A stretch of DNA of 9,935 nt from positions 1-9,935 of the forward strand of contig NZ_CP009689.1 of NCBI RefSeq assembly GCF_000832605.1, given 5' to 3'. This document shows, in pieces, positions 1 to 5,677 of the stretch. A program made the position numbers and the translations under genes. Source of the stretch: Bacillus mycoides. GTDB lineage: Bacteria > Bacillota > Bacilli > Bacillales > Bacillaceae_G. Every line of letters begins with the position of its first letter. Positions within the stretch are counted from its first letter, which is position 1. The notes beneath the pieces were generated by a model, which was not told the origin of the DNA, ran no database searches, and saw nothing but the letters and a program-made list of their open reading frames with translations.

Positions 1-331
1 TTAATGGAATTTGTTCTTTAGAGTTAATATCACTAACTAAACAATTACTTAAAAAACCTACACACATTGAAATATCTAATAAAAATACCTTCTCAGCATT
101 TGTTAAATAATCAATTTCAAATAAATACTGGATGTTTTGTTGAATGATCTGAACAAACTTCGCTTTATTCTTAATTTTACGTTCAGGAACTAATTTCATT
201 CCTCTTGAACTAGCCTTTGCTTGAAGTTCATTTGCTAAATACATCTCTTCTTCTGACAAAATCTTTGAATTCTCGATATCTCTCAATCTTGCATTTTTTT
301 CAGCTTGTTCTAAATTGACGAGCTTTGACAT
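1..331 (-). CDS. Plasmid replication-type winged-helix protein, N-terminal part (continues at 9935)
   Basis: This is the first 110 codons of a gene that leaves the window at base 1 and continues in frame from 9935 down to 9682, giving 194 residues if the molecule is circular. The start is ATG at 331-329, behind a strong AAGAGGAG ribosome site. Residues 1-55 are charged and probably helical. Residues 58-100 (FVQIIQQN through SNCLV) are a hydrophobic helical stretch leading into the winged-helix domain of the other part. The overall look is of small Firmicute plasmid replication proteins with a MarR/RepL-like fold. I infer that it is the initiator because it is the only such protein here and its leader carries copy-control-like elements. 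A transcriptional regulator is the main alternative. The assignment to replication is moderate; the coding call is firm. Confidence 0.8.
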   Translation of the reverse strand, partial: MSKLVNLEQAEKNARLRDIENSKILSEEEMYLANELQAKASSRGMKLVPERKIKNKAKFVQIIQQNIQYLFEIDYLTNAEKVFLLDISMCVGFLSNCLVSDINSKEQIPL

Positions 332-340
332 AATCTTTCT

Positions 341-373
341 CCTCTTTTCTAAGATTTTCAACTAGAGAAGAGG
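341..373 (-). promoter_or_regulatory. Hairpin sequestering the rep ribosome site
   Basis: In the rep mRNA the segment CCTCTTCTCT (373-364) can pair with AGAAAAGAGG (350-341), 9 of 10 positions, with a 13-base loop. The 3' arm contains the AAGAGG of the rep ribosome site just upstream of the ATG at 331. Folding would hide the site and lower Rep synthesis. The pairing is seen in the sequence; the control role is inferred. Confidence 0.6.
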
Positions 374-391
374 AACATTTTATGCTATGAT
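363..391 (+). promoter_or_regulatory. Promoter for antisense RNA opposite the rep leader
   Basis: TAGAGA (363-368, 4/6 to TTGACA), a 17-base spacer and TATGAT (386-391) preceded by TGC make an extended -10 promoter pointing away from rep. Predicted transcription start is near 398. Confidence 0.5.
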
Positions 392-397
392 GCTTAT

Positions 398-484
398 AGA
401 ATTTAAAATAAGTAAACAAACACAATCCCCTTTCTCTAATTGATAAGTTTGGTCGCTTTCAATTATAACATGAGGGGATTTTTT
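398..484 (+). ncRNA. Candidate antisense copy-control RNA of rep
   Basis: A transcript from the promoter at 363-391 would run about 87 bases and end in an intrinsic terminator. Arms AATCCCCT (424-431) and AGGGGATT (473-480) enclose an inner stem AATTGA/TCAATT (438-443, 459-464) and are followed by a T run (479-484). The apical loop contains TTTGGTC, which holds UUGG, a match to the YUNR U-turn motif common in plasmid antisense RNAs. It is complementary to the 5' part of the rep leader. No open reading frame with a ribosome site lies in it. Ends are predicted, and the copy-control role is inferred from position and shape. Confidence 0.5.
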
Positions 485-491
485 CTGTAAT
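462..491 (-). promoter_or_regulatory. Candidate rep promoter
   Basis: On the minus strand ATTACA (491-486, 4/6), an 18-base spacer and a perfect TATAAT (467-462) point toward rep, giving a leader of about 120 bases. The promoter overlaps the terminator arm of the antisense RNA, so the two transcription units collide. A start further upstream cannot be excluded. Confidence 0.45.
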
Positions 492-578
492 AAAAAACAA
501 AAAGACTAAACAACTAAACAACCCTTTCTTAAAAACAGAAAAAAGACAATTATTTATTTCATAATGTTTATAAATAAG

Positions 579-612
579 AAAAAGAGTCCTATATTATTAG
601 GACTCTTTTTTA
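579..612. terminator. Bidirectional intrinsic terminator
   Basis: AAAAAGAGTCCT and AGGACTCTTTTT form a stem of about 12 bp with an 8-base loop (ATATTATT), with A and T runs on the two sides, so it can stop transcription on either strand. It separates the rep leader region from the recombinase/lipoprotein region. Confidence 0.8.
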
Positions 613-620
613 CTTTATTC

Positions 621-652
621 AAAAATAAACTTTTGAATAAAAAATAACTTAA
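621..652. repeat. Degenerate copy of the 32-bp recombinase-type site (site 0)
   Basis: Aligned without gaps to the site at 900-931, 24 of 32 positions agree, including the central ACTTTTGAATA. The right arm is poorly kept. Probably a decayed or half-functional copy. Confidence 0.4.
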
Positions 653-899
653 CATCAACCATCTTTTATAGCCCAGTACCAACGTTTTTTCTTGTAACTA
701 AGAGCGAAATAGCAATTAAGTGTAGAATTCTATAAGAGTAAAAATGGGAAGGGCAAGCTATGGGTGTGTGACCACACACCTAAAAAACTTCGTTTTCACT
801 TGCTAGGAAATTTCCTAGAACCTTGACCATTTTCCGTTCTCAAAATTTTATTTTCTCGTCCTAAAATGGTTGTCGCTTTGCTCGATTTTCTATTTTTTT
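653..899. other. Gene-free palindrome-rich stretch
   Basis: No supported gene. It holds a near-perfect 18-base palindrome, GGTGTGTG-AC-CACACACC (763-780), and a perfect 16-base palindrome, CTAGGAAATTTCCTAG (803-818). On the minus strand AGCAAAGCGA (near 869-878) also occurs twice near 9445 and 9475. Such clusters often mark plasmid origins or transfer sites, but no known nick consensus is recognisable. Confidence 0.5.
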
Positions 900-931
900 G
901 AAAGTAAACTTTTGAATAGAAGTTTACTTTC
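900..931. repeat. 32-bp inverted-repeat site, candidate recombinase core site (site 1)
   Basis: GAAAGTAAACTT, an 8-base spacer (TTGAATAG) and AAGTTTACTTTC form perfect 12-bp inverted arms. This is the geometry of a tyrosine-recombinase core site. The arm contains AGTTTAC/GTAAACT, also found in the XerD half of the Bacillus dif site from memory. The neighbouring tyrosine recombinase gene makes it a good candidate target. Confidence 0.55.
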
Positions 932-942
932 AATTTCACTAG

Positions 943-984
943 AAAAAGGCCAAAAGATGACATTGAATAAGTCATCTTTTGGCC
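943..984 (-). terminator. Intrinsic terminator behind the lipoprotein gene
   Basis: A perfect 14-bp inverted repeat, GGCCAAAAGATGAC (948-961) and GTCATCTTTTGGCC (971-984), has a 9-base loop. On the minus strand it is followed by TTTTTCT. It lies 23 bases past the stop of the gene ending at 1007. Confidence 0.85.
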
Positions 985-1006
985 TCAAAACATCTATAAA
1001 ATTTTA

Positions 1007-1141
1007 TTATTTTTCCTGATTTTCTACTTTTTCAGTTTTAGAACTGAATCCACTTTTAAATCCATCGAAAAAATCACAACCACCTAATGAAAAAACAAAT
1101 ACACATAATAGACCTATCATAATACCTTTTTTGTAGTTCAC
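1007..1141 (-). CDS. Small lipoprotein, 44 residues
   Basis: The gene starts with GTG at 1141, nine bases after a GGAGG ribosome site, and ends with TAA at 1009-1007. The N-terminus is MNYKKGIMIGLLCVFVFS, a charged start plus a hydrophobic segment, followed by LGGC, a good lipobox with Cys22. Signal peptidase II cleavage would leave a lipid-anchored peptide of about 23 residues (CDFFDGFKSGF through ENQEK) on the outer face of the membrane. It has its own terminator and sits between two candidate recombination sites, so it may be an exchangeable cassette. Function is unknown. Small lipoproteins on plasmids include surface exclusion factors and bacteriocin-release proteins, but nothing here decides between these. 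Confidence 0.7.
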   Translation of the reverse strand: MNYKKGIMIGLLCVFVFSLGGCDFFDGFKSGFSSKTEKVENQEK

Positions 1142-1258
1142 CCTATAACATCCTCCATAAACACAACTTAATATCGCAATTATAATATATAAATTAGAAA
1201 TATCTATGAAAACAATCTTAAATTTACCTTAAATAATTAGACTGTCGTTATCATTTCT

Positions 1259-1290
1259 GAAAGTAAACTTTTAGATATTAGTTTACATTC
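1259..1290. repeat. 32-bp inverted-repeat site, candidate recombinase core site (site 2)
   Basis: GAAAGTAAACTT, an 8-base spacer (TTAGATAT) and TAGTTTACATTC: the left arm is identical to that of the site at 900-931 and the right arm matches 10 of 12 in inverse orientation. It lies about 100 bp upstream of the recombinase start, next to a possible promoter (TTGACT at 1306), so it could also be an operator. Confidence 0.55.
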
Positions 1291-1349
1291 AAATCCCTTT
1301 AAATATTGACTTCTCACCAATCCCCCTGATATCCTCAATTTATACAACA

Positions 1350-1379
1350 AAAGTATACATTCAAAACACTATAAATTAA
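1350..1379 (+). repeat. Half-site related to the recombinase sites
   Basis: AAGTATACATTCAAA followed by CACTATAAAT resembles the right half and flank of site 2 (AGTTTACATTCAAA, then CTTTAAAT). It lies just before the ribosome site of the recombinase gene and may help autoregulation. Confidence 0.35.
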
Positions 1380-1393
1380 GAGGTCATAAATCT

Positions 1394-1966
1394 ATGAATA
1401 AAAAACCACATCTCATTGATGTCCAACCTATCAGAAATAAAGAACAGATCGAAGACATGAAATGGGCTCTTAAACGTCATTGTTCCAAACGAGACTATAT
1501 TCTCTTTCTAATCGGCATTCATACTGGATTACGTGTTAGTGACCTACTTCAACTTGAAACACAAACCATAGTAAAGCTAAAGCGAAAAAAGAGAAAAGAA
1601 TTCAAAATCAAAGAAGGAAAAACAAAGAAGGAACGCATAATTAACCTTACTTCTATTTTTGAGGAAATCTATTCGTATACCCAAACATTAAAAGGTACCT
1701 GGTTATTTCCTTCACGAAAAGGAGATCAACCGATTAGTAAGATCCAGGCTTATCGACAATTGCAAAAAGCCGGAGATTTTGCCGGCGTAGAGTCCATTGG
1801 TACCCACACCATGCGCAAAACCTTCGGCTATTGGTTCTATAAACAAACAAAAGATGTGGCTATGTTGCAAGAAATACTCAATCATAGCACCCCACAAATT
1901 ACACTTAAATATATTGGCATCAACAAGGAAGAAAAAGATAATATACTAGATACATTTTGTATTTAA
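1394..1966 (+). CDS. Tyrosine recombinase, short form (190 residues)
   Basis: A site-specific DNA recombinase of the tyrosine (Xer/integrase) family. The full catalytic set is visible: Arg47 in TGLRVSDLL, Lys76 in the KEGKTKKE hairpin, His138 and Arg141 in HTMRKTFG, His164 in LNHST, and the nucleophile Tyr173 in LKYIGI. At 190 residues it lacks most of the N-terminal core-binding domain of XerC/D (about 300) and has the length of FimB/FimE-type catalytic-domain proteins. The ATG at 1394 follows an AGAGGT ribosome site. It is the only plus-strand gene and lies beside the 32-bp sites at 900-931 and 1259-1290. The likely job is resolving plasmid multimers or inverting/exchanging a small segment; that role is inferred, while the family call is firm. 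Confidence 0.9.
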   Translation: MNKKPHLIDVQPIRNKEQIEDMKWALKRHCSKRDYILFLIGIHTGLRVSDLLQLETQTIVKLKRKKRKEFKIKEGKTKKERIINLTSIFEEIYSYTQTLKGTWLFPSRKGDQPISKIQAYRQLQKAGDFAGVESIGTHTMRKTFGYWFYKQTKDVAMLQEILNHSTPQITLKYIGINKEEKDNILDTFCI

Positions 1967-2073
1967 TTCAATACACATTACTAATAATATCCCCATTAAA
2001 TACTCGTAAATCTAAAATAGGTTGAAATTAATAAAAAACTAGGTTAGCATCAAGATTTTGCGGATTTACAACA

Positions 2074-2117
2074 TTAAGGATCTATCAATAGGATTTACTC
2101 TATTGATAGATCCTTAA
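2074..2117. repeat. Perfect 18-bp inverted repeat
   Basis: TTAAGGATCTATCAATAG (2074-2091) and its exact reverse complement (2100-2117) enclose an 8-base loop. No T run follows on either strand, so it is not a classical intrinsic terminator. It lies 107 bases past the recombinase stop. It may protect the 3' end of that mRNA or be a protein-binding or recombination site. Confidence 0.6.
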
Positions 2118-2171
2118 CTAATTTCACTTCAAATAAGACTTGCGAGTGTCTCTTATGACTTCTCTCAAAAT

Positions 2172-2189
2172 GGTTCTATTGCAAAGTTT
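2172..2189. mobile_element. Solitary IS6-family-like terminal repeat
   Basis: GGTTCTATTGCAAAGTTT matches the IS257/IS431-type end (GGTTCTGTTGCAAAGTT, from memory) at all but one of 17 bases. No transposase and no second end are visible, so it would be a remnant marking a past insertion at the edge of the cassette. Confidence 0.4.
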
Positions 2190-2267
2190 CTTAACAGATA
2201 GAAAATGAGATGTTTACAGATGAATGTTATGCAATTTCAAATAATTTTTGTAATTCATTGCACGTTG

Positions 2268-2304
2268 AAAAAACGAAGTTTGGTTGCAAACTTCGTTTTT
2301 GTTT
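2268..2304. terminator. Bidirectional terminator closing the T7SS cassette
   Basis: ACGAAGTTTG (2273-2282) and CAAACTTCGT (2287-2296) pair around a GTTG loop, extended by A and T runs on either side. It lies about 50 bases past the DUF4176-like gene on the minus strand and would end the toxin operon. Confidence 0.85.
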
Positions 2305-2353
2305 ATAAATGGCATGAATCGTTTCGATTCCTTTCCCTATTTCTAGATCATAT

Positions 2354-2617
2354 TCAATTAAGCAATCCTACAAATGCCTCTTCTTCCTCATCTACAAAAC
2401 CTACAAATATAATTTCTTCAATAGCATCATGATTAAATACAAATGTATAATCAGGATCAATATATCCTTCTGGATAAAAACAGCCAATGTAGTCATACAT
2501 AACAGGTTCTTCAACCATAAGTAGTTGTTTTCTTCCGTAAATTACAACCTTTTTTATCCCTCCTTTTAACAGAACAATAGAGCCATTTGGTAACAGCTTT
2601 TCTTTAGAAAATTGCAT
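2354..2617 (-). CDS. DUF4176-like protein of T7SS toxin loci, 87 residues
   Basis: Recognised by a pattern I associate with DUF4176: LLPNGSIVLLKGG (8-20), an IYGR strand (26-29), YDYIGCFYPEGY (41-52), FVFNHDAIEEIIFVGF (59-74) and the acidic DEEEEAF tail (76-82). The length is normal for the family. DUF4176 proteins lie in T7SSb/LXG loci of Firmicutes, and their biochemical role is not settled to my knowledge. No signal peptide or membrane segment is seen, so a cytoplasmic accessory role is likely. ATG at 2617 follows AAGGGCGG. It is the last gene before the terminator at 2268-2304. The 330-base gap to the immunity gene holds a broken gene, so it may have its own promoter. Confidence 0.8.
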   Translation of the reverse strand: MQFSKEKLLPNGSIVLLKGGIKKVVIYGRKQLLMVEEPVMYDYIGCFYPEGYIDPDYTFVFNHDAIEEIIFVGFVDEEEEAFVGLLN

Positions 2618-2751
2618 AATTATCCGCCCTTTCTTATACGGCTTATATATTTTTCAAAGATTATTTGAATAGCGCAGAATCTCACTTGCACCATCCTATC
2701 GTTTTCGATTAAATATTATTTATCCCTATATCCACTCTTGATCTTTTTACT

Positions 2752-2860
2752 CTAAGGTATAGCCTGATATGAATTTTCAAATCCTTTAACTTCTTTTATC
2801 CCTATCATCCAAAATAGAAAAAAGATCTCTCTGCTATCTAAATGTAATTCCACATTCATG
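2752..2860 (-). pseudogene. Short frameshifted gene remnant in the T7SS cassette
   Basis: An ATG at 2860 follows a GGAGGGA ribosome site. It reads MNVELHLDSREIFF and then enters a run of seven T residues on the minus strand (2818-2824). As written the frame stops after about 24 codons. Removing one T restores an open frame reading LFWMIGIKEVKGFENSYQAI to a TAG at 2754-2752. The joined product, about 35 residues, looks like the N-terminus of a small helical protein, possibly DUF5081-like ('ELxFLxWxxGIKE'), a type also seen near LXG genes. That family call is tentative. It is either a decayed gene, an assembly error in a homopolymer, or a slippage-read peptide. Confidence 0.45.
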
Positions 2861-2946
2861 AGATTAACTCTCCCTCCTATTTTTTCTATCCTTTAACCAA
2901 CTATAAGAAGAATGCGATTATATACTTGAAATTCAACAAATTCTCT

Positions 2947-3618
2947 TTAAAAGCCTATACGTATTTTCCCTCCATCTTCTATATGCTTCCGTAAATAATA
3001 ATACTTATGGAGTTCTATAATCATATAAAACAAAACAAACGAAAACACTGTGCATGCACACATAAATACAATTGCCCCCATCTGTTGTGTTGCAATGCTA
3101 AGAATTATATTAGCAATTAACTGCCCCAATCCCGCTGCAATAGCTGCTACTTTTACACCACCAGTTCCTTTCGACGATTTTGATTTTTTTCTTGGTTCCT
3201 GAAGTTTTTCAATATGATTTTTATAAAAATAATACAAAGCAAAACCATACAAACCAACTGAAAAAATAAAATAGATAGGAGTTTGTAATTGTAACACTTC
3301 ATAGGCAAATTTTTGAGTTATAACCAATAATCCGACTGAACATATGGTGCCATATACTCCTCGAAATAGAGTGTATTGTAATTGTCGTTTCCGAGGATTG
3401 ATAGCAATCCATATCGCCCACAAATTTAAAAAAATAACTGGAGGAGTTACTATATATACATAGAGTAATCGAAAAGGATTCGCAAAAGCAGGCAAAAGAA
3501 CAAACACGTCTGCCCCCAAAAGGACAAGACCAATTACGTGGACTCTTATTTCATTTACAGGATAAAGAGCCATATAATGTGCAAAAGCTTTCTTATTAAA
3601 ATCTATACTTTTTTTCAT
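2947..3618 (-). CDS. Six-pass membrane protein, likely immunity factor for the LXG toxin
   Basis: A 223-residue integral membrane protein with no family I recognise. Hydrophobic segments lie at about 27-46, 51-73, 87-104, 114-132, 155-176 and 180-203. A basic loop (EPRKKSKSSK, 141-150) between segments 4 and 5 points to the cytoplasm. It begins one base after the toxin stop, with a GGGGTGG ribosome site inside the toxin's last codons, so the two are co-translated. In LXG systems the gene directly behind the toxin normally encodes its immunity protein, and toxins that attack membranes (such as TelE of Streptococcus gallolyticus) are paired with membrane-bound immunity proteins. The toxin here has a glycine-rich hydrophobic end, which fits. 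Function is inferred from position and topology; the membrane nature is clear. Confidence 0.75.
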   Translation of the reverse strand: MKKSIDFNKKAFAHYMALYPVNEIRVHVIGLVLLGADVFVLLPAFANPFRLLYVYIVTPPVIFLNLWAIWIAINPRKRQLQYTLFRGVYGTICSVGLLVITQKFAYEVLQLQTPIYFIFSVGLYGFALYYFYKNHIEKLQEPRKKSKSSKGTGGVKVAAIAAGLGQLIANIILSIATQQMGAIVFMCACTVFSFVLFYMIIELHKYYYLRKHIEDGGKIRIGF

Positions 3619-3619
3619 G

Positions 3620-5002
3620 TTAATTAAACCACCCCGCTACTGTTGACCAAGCTTTTTTCGAACCCGTTTTCACCATATCCTTAATACTGTCATCTTCACC
3701 ATCACCATCTAAATCAACATCCCATTTCACACCTTCTGTGAAATATGTTAGTCCTACTGAAACAGCAAATCCAGCTGCGGCAACCGCCAGAACTGGTGCT
3801 GCTGGGAGGGCCATAACTGTAAGAGCCGTTGCCCCTACGGTTACTGCTCCTCCTACAACAACATTACCAATAATATCTCCTGCGATTTTATCACTTGATT
3901 CATTATTTTTGATATTCTCACTTGTATCCATATATGAGTCTATCCCCACACTAAACCACCCAAGCTTATCCTTTAAAGCCATTTTAGACGCACTTAGCAC
4001 ACTTCCATTTTTTATAAGAGCATCTATTTCTTTTATCGTCTTACTAGCAGTTCCATTTTTCATTTTTGCCGCGACATCATCTACATAATAAATTTTATAA
4101 TCCCTATAATTTCCATTAATTTTTTTATTGCCCTTAAAACCGGAATATTCTCTTACAAGGACGCGTTGTGCTCTTCTGTCCAAATCGTATGTTACCTTAT
4201 AACCATTAATCACTTTATGAGCTGTATTCCCTACCACAACTGCACCTGCAAGTGTTCCGAATGTATTCCCCGCTCCATCCAATGGTGCATTCCAACTGAA
4301 TCCAGTCATACCTAAAAATGAATCTTTTTTGTCTACTTCACCAGATTCAGAATCCTTATTTAACCTTTCAACTTCACGAGCTTTATCTTCTGTAATTTTT
4401 TGAATAGGCCCCGTCCAATCCATATTCAATCCTTGTGTACTAAATGTACCGCTGACGCCACTAAACCCTTTCCCACTTTGAACTTCCGCAAGACCTGTAG
4501 CAATACTAGTTGCTAATTGAAGTGCTGTACTATAATTATTACTAGAGGTCTGATTGAATTGATACAAATGATCCAGCTTTTCTTGCAGTTTTTGCCTCAT
4601 AACAATAAAAAGATTTACCATGGCATCCATACCCGGAATTGGCATAGCTTGATTGACAGCTTCCATACTTGTTTTCATTCGGTCAATTTCTCGAATTTGT
4701 TCTAATAATTCTTGTTCAATAACATCAGTTGAAGCTACCTGTGATTGAAATTGACTTGGAAAGGCATTATTCTGACGGATTAGTTCTTCACATAAGTAAA
4801 TGATTCCTTGCGCTAGAGGACGAAAAGTTTGTACAAAAAATGATTTTGCACTGCTATATGTTTGTCCTTTTAGAACAGAATCAACTGCAAAAGCATCAAT
4901 CGACTGAATGGCTTGTTCCATACCCTGAATGGTAGCCGTACATACAGCGTTCATACTTTGGGTTTGGCTTTGCACTTCTCCCAAATACATATTTAAACTC
5001 AT
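3620..5002 (-). CDS. LXG-family T7SS toxin with glycine-rich hydrophobic C-terminal domain
   Basis: A 460-residue polymorphic toxin exported by the ESX-like T7SSb. Residues 1-200 form the helical LXG targeting domain, with LGE near the start (MYLGEVQSQ) and PIPGMDAMV at 121-129. Residues about 200-240 are a charged linker. The C-terminal domain has a hydrophobic run at 377-421 with spaced small residues (IIGNVVVGGAVTVGA; LAVAAAGFAVSVG), a glycine-zipper-like pattern suggesting membrane insertion, as known for TelE. An acidic WDVDLDGDGEDD segment (427-438) resembles a calcium-binding loop, and the end reads KAWSTVAGWFN. No nuclease, ADP-ribosyl or NADase motif is seen. Its ATG overlaps the previous gene's TGA (ATGA) behind AAGGAGGT. 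Pore formation is inferred; the LXG call is firm. Confidence 0.88.
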   Translation of the reverse strand: MSLNMYLGEVQSQTQSMNAVCTATIQGMEQAIQSIDAFAVDSVLKGQTYSSAKSFFVQTFRPLAQGIIYLCEELIRQNNAFPSQFQSQVASTDVIEQELLEQIREIDRMKTSMEAVNQAMPIPGMDAMVNLFIVMRQKLQEKLDHLYQFNQTSSNNYSTALQLATSIATGLAEVQSGKGFSGVSGTFSTQGLNMDWTGPIQKITEDKAREVERLNKDSESGEVDKKDSFLGMTGFSWNAPLDGAGNTFGTLAGAVVVGNTAHKVINGYKVTYDLDRRAQRVLVREYSGFKGNKKINGNYRDYKIYYVDDVAAKMKNGTASKTIKEIDALIKNGSVLSASKMALKDKLGWFSVGIDSYMDTSENIKNNESSDKIAGDIIGNVVVGGAVTVGATALTVMALPAAPVLAVAAAGFAVSVGLTYFTEGVKWDVDLDGDGEDDSIKDMVKTGSKKAWSTVAGWFN

Positions 5003-5361
5003 GAATTGACCTCCTTTGCTAGATTTTGTTTTTGATAGTAAAGGTCATTTTCTAAGTCACTAAGATTTCGTTTTTCCTTAAGCAATATTTCTTTTTGATT
5101 TTCCAATTCGAAAGTAAGTTTTCGCTCAATATATTGAGCATCTTGACTCATATTCATAAAAAACAATGACATTTCTCTATCTCTATGCCAAGTTCCTAAA
5201 ATACGGTCGAACAAACGATGGTTTTGATTTTTCCATACATGAAAATCTTCTTCTGCTTGTTCCTGTGTTTGAATCGCAGATTGATTCCGATTCTGTTCTT
5301 CAAATACACTTCGTAATTTTTGATTTAATTGATTCATTTGTTTTTCAATATCTTGACTCAT
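4999..5361 (-). CDS. DUF3958/Lap2-like LXG targeting partner, 120 residues
   Basis: A small, soluble, almost wholly helical protein with long charged stretches (IEKQMNQLNQKLRSVFEEQN at 5-24; heptad-like EILLKEKRNLSDLENDLYYQ at 91-110) around a central aromatic WKNQNHRLFDRILGTWHRD (43-61). Length, composition and position between a Lap1-type gene and the LXG gene match DUF3958 (Lap2) proteins, which in Streptococcus intermedius bind the LXG domain and are needed for export. ATG at 5361 follows GGAGG. The gene overlaps the toxin by four bases, so expression is coupled. Family assignment is by pattern and context. Confidence 0.75.
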   Translation of the reverse strand: MSQDIEKQMNQLNQKLRSVFEEQNRNQSAIQTQEQAEEDFHVWKNQNHRLFDRILGTWHRDREMSLFFMNMSQDAQYIERKLTFELENQKEILLKEKRNLSDLENDLYYQKQNLAKEVNS

Positions 5362-5401
5362 CTTTTTCCTCCTACCGTTTTACTTTACGTAGGTTATTAC
5401 A

Positions 5402-5677
5402 TTAGCGAAAAGTATTTTGAAGTTCGTTATCCATTCTCTCAAACTCGTTAGATACCGAATGAATATTATCAACCGCTTGTTGAAAAGCAGCAGAAAATTG
5501 TTTCGTTAAATCTAAAACTTGTTGATTCGCTTCTTGTGCTTTCGAGTTAACAGATAGCGTTGTACGCGTCGCCTTTGTTATAGAACGACTTGTTGCACTT
5601 TGAATCCTGTCAGAGGCTGATCTCATTTTCGTAGCAATTTGTGTTGCTGTTTGTAAATTACTTTGAAATTGTCCCAT
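5402..5677 (-). CDS. Lap1-like (DUF3130/TIGR04197-type) LXG targeting partner, 91 residues
   Basis: The first gene of the toxin operon. It encodes a 91-residue WXG100-sized helical protein with no membrane segment: helix 1 about 3-28, a Ser/Thr-rich turn (SATSRSITKATRTTLSVNSK), helix 2 about 46-87. Near the C-terminus FERMD (79-83) fits the FxxxD motif described for Lap1 partners of LXG toxins, analogous to the YxxxD/E secretion signal. Such proteins bind the LXG domain together with Lap2 and guide the complex to the T7SS ATPase EssC. Start ATG at 5677 with an AAAGGA ribosome site. The gap to the next gene is 40 bases. A plain WXG100/EsxA homologue is less likely because the WXG turn is missing. 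Confidence 0.75.
   Translation of the reverse strand: MGQFQSNLQTATQIATKMRSASDRIQSATSRSITKATRTTLSVNSKAQEANQQVLDLTKQFSAAFQQAVDNIHSVSNEFERMDNELQNTFR

Larger units (their letters stand above)
1967..2353. other. Gene-free junction between recombinase and T7SS cassette
   Basis: No supported gene; the open frame on the plus strand from 2205 has no ribosome site and a composition unlike a protein. The stretch holds a strong inverted repeat (2074-2117), an IS6-family-like end (2172-2189) and a bidirectional terminator (2268-2304). Confidence 0.6.

Noticed and set aside
2205..2432. Plus-strand open frame of 75 residues
   Set aside because: It crosses the terminator at 2268-2304 and runs antisense into the DUF4176-like gene, with no ribosome site.
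3738..4088. Plus-strand open frame of 116 residues inside the toxin gene
   Set aside because: Antisense shadow of the Gly/Ala/Val-rich toxin domain; Thr/Ala/Pro bias mirrors that composition.
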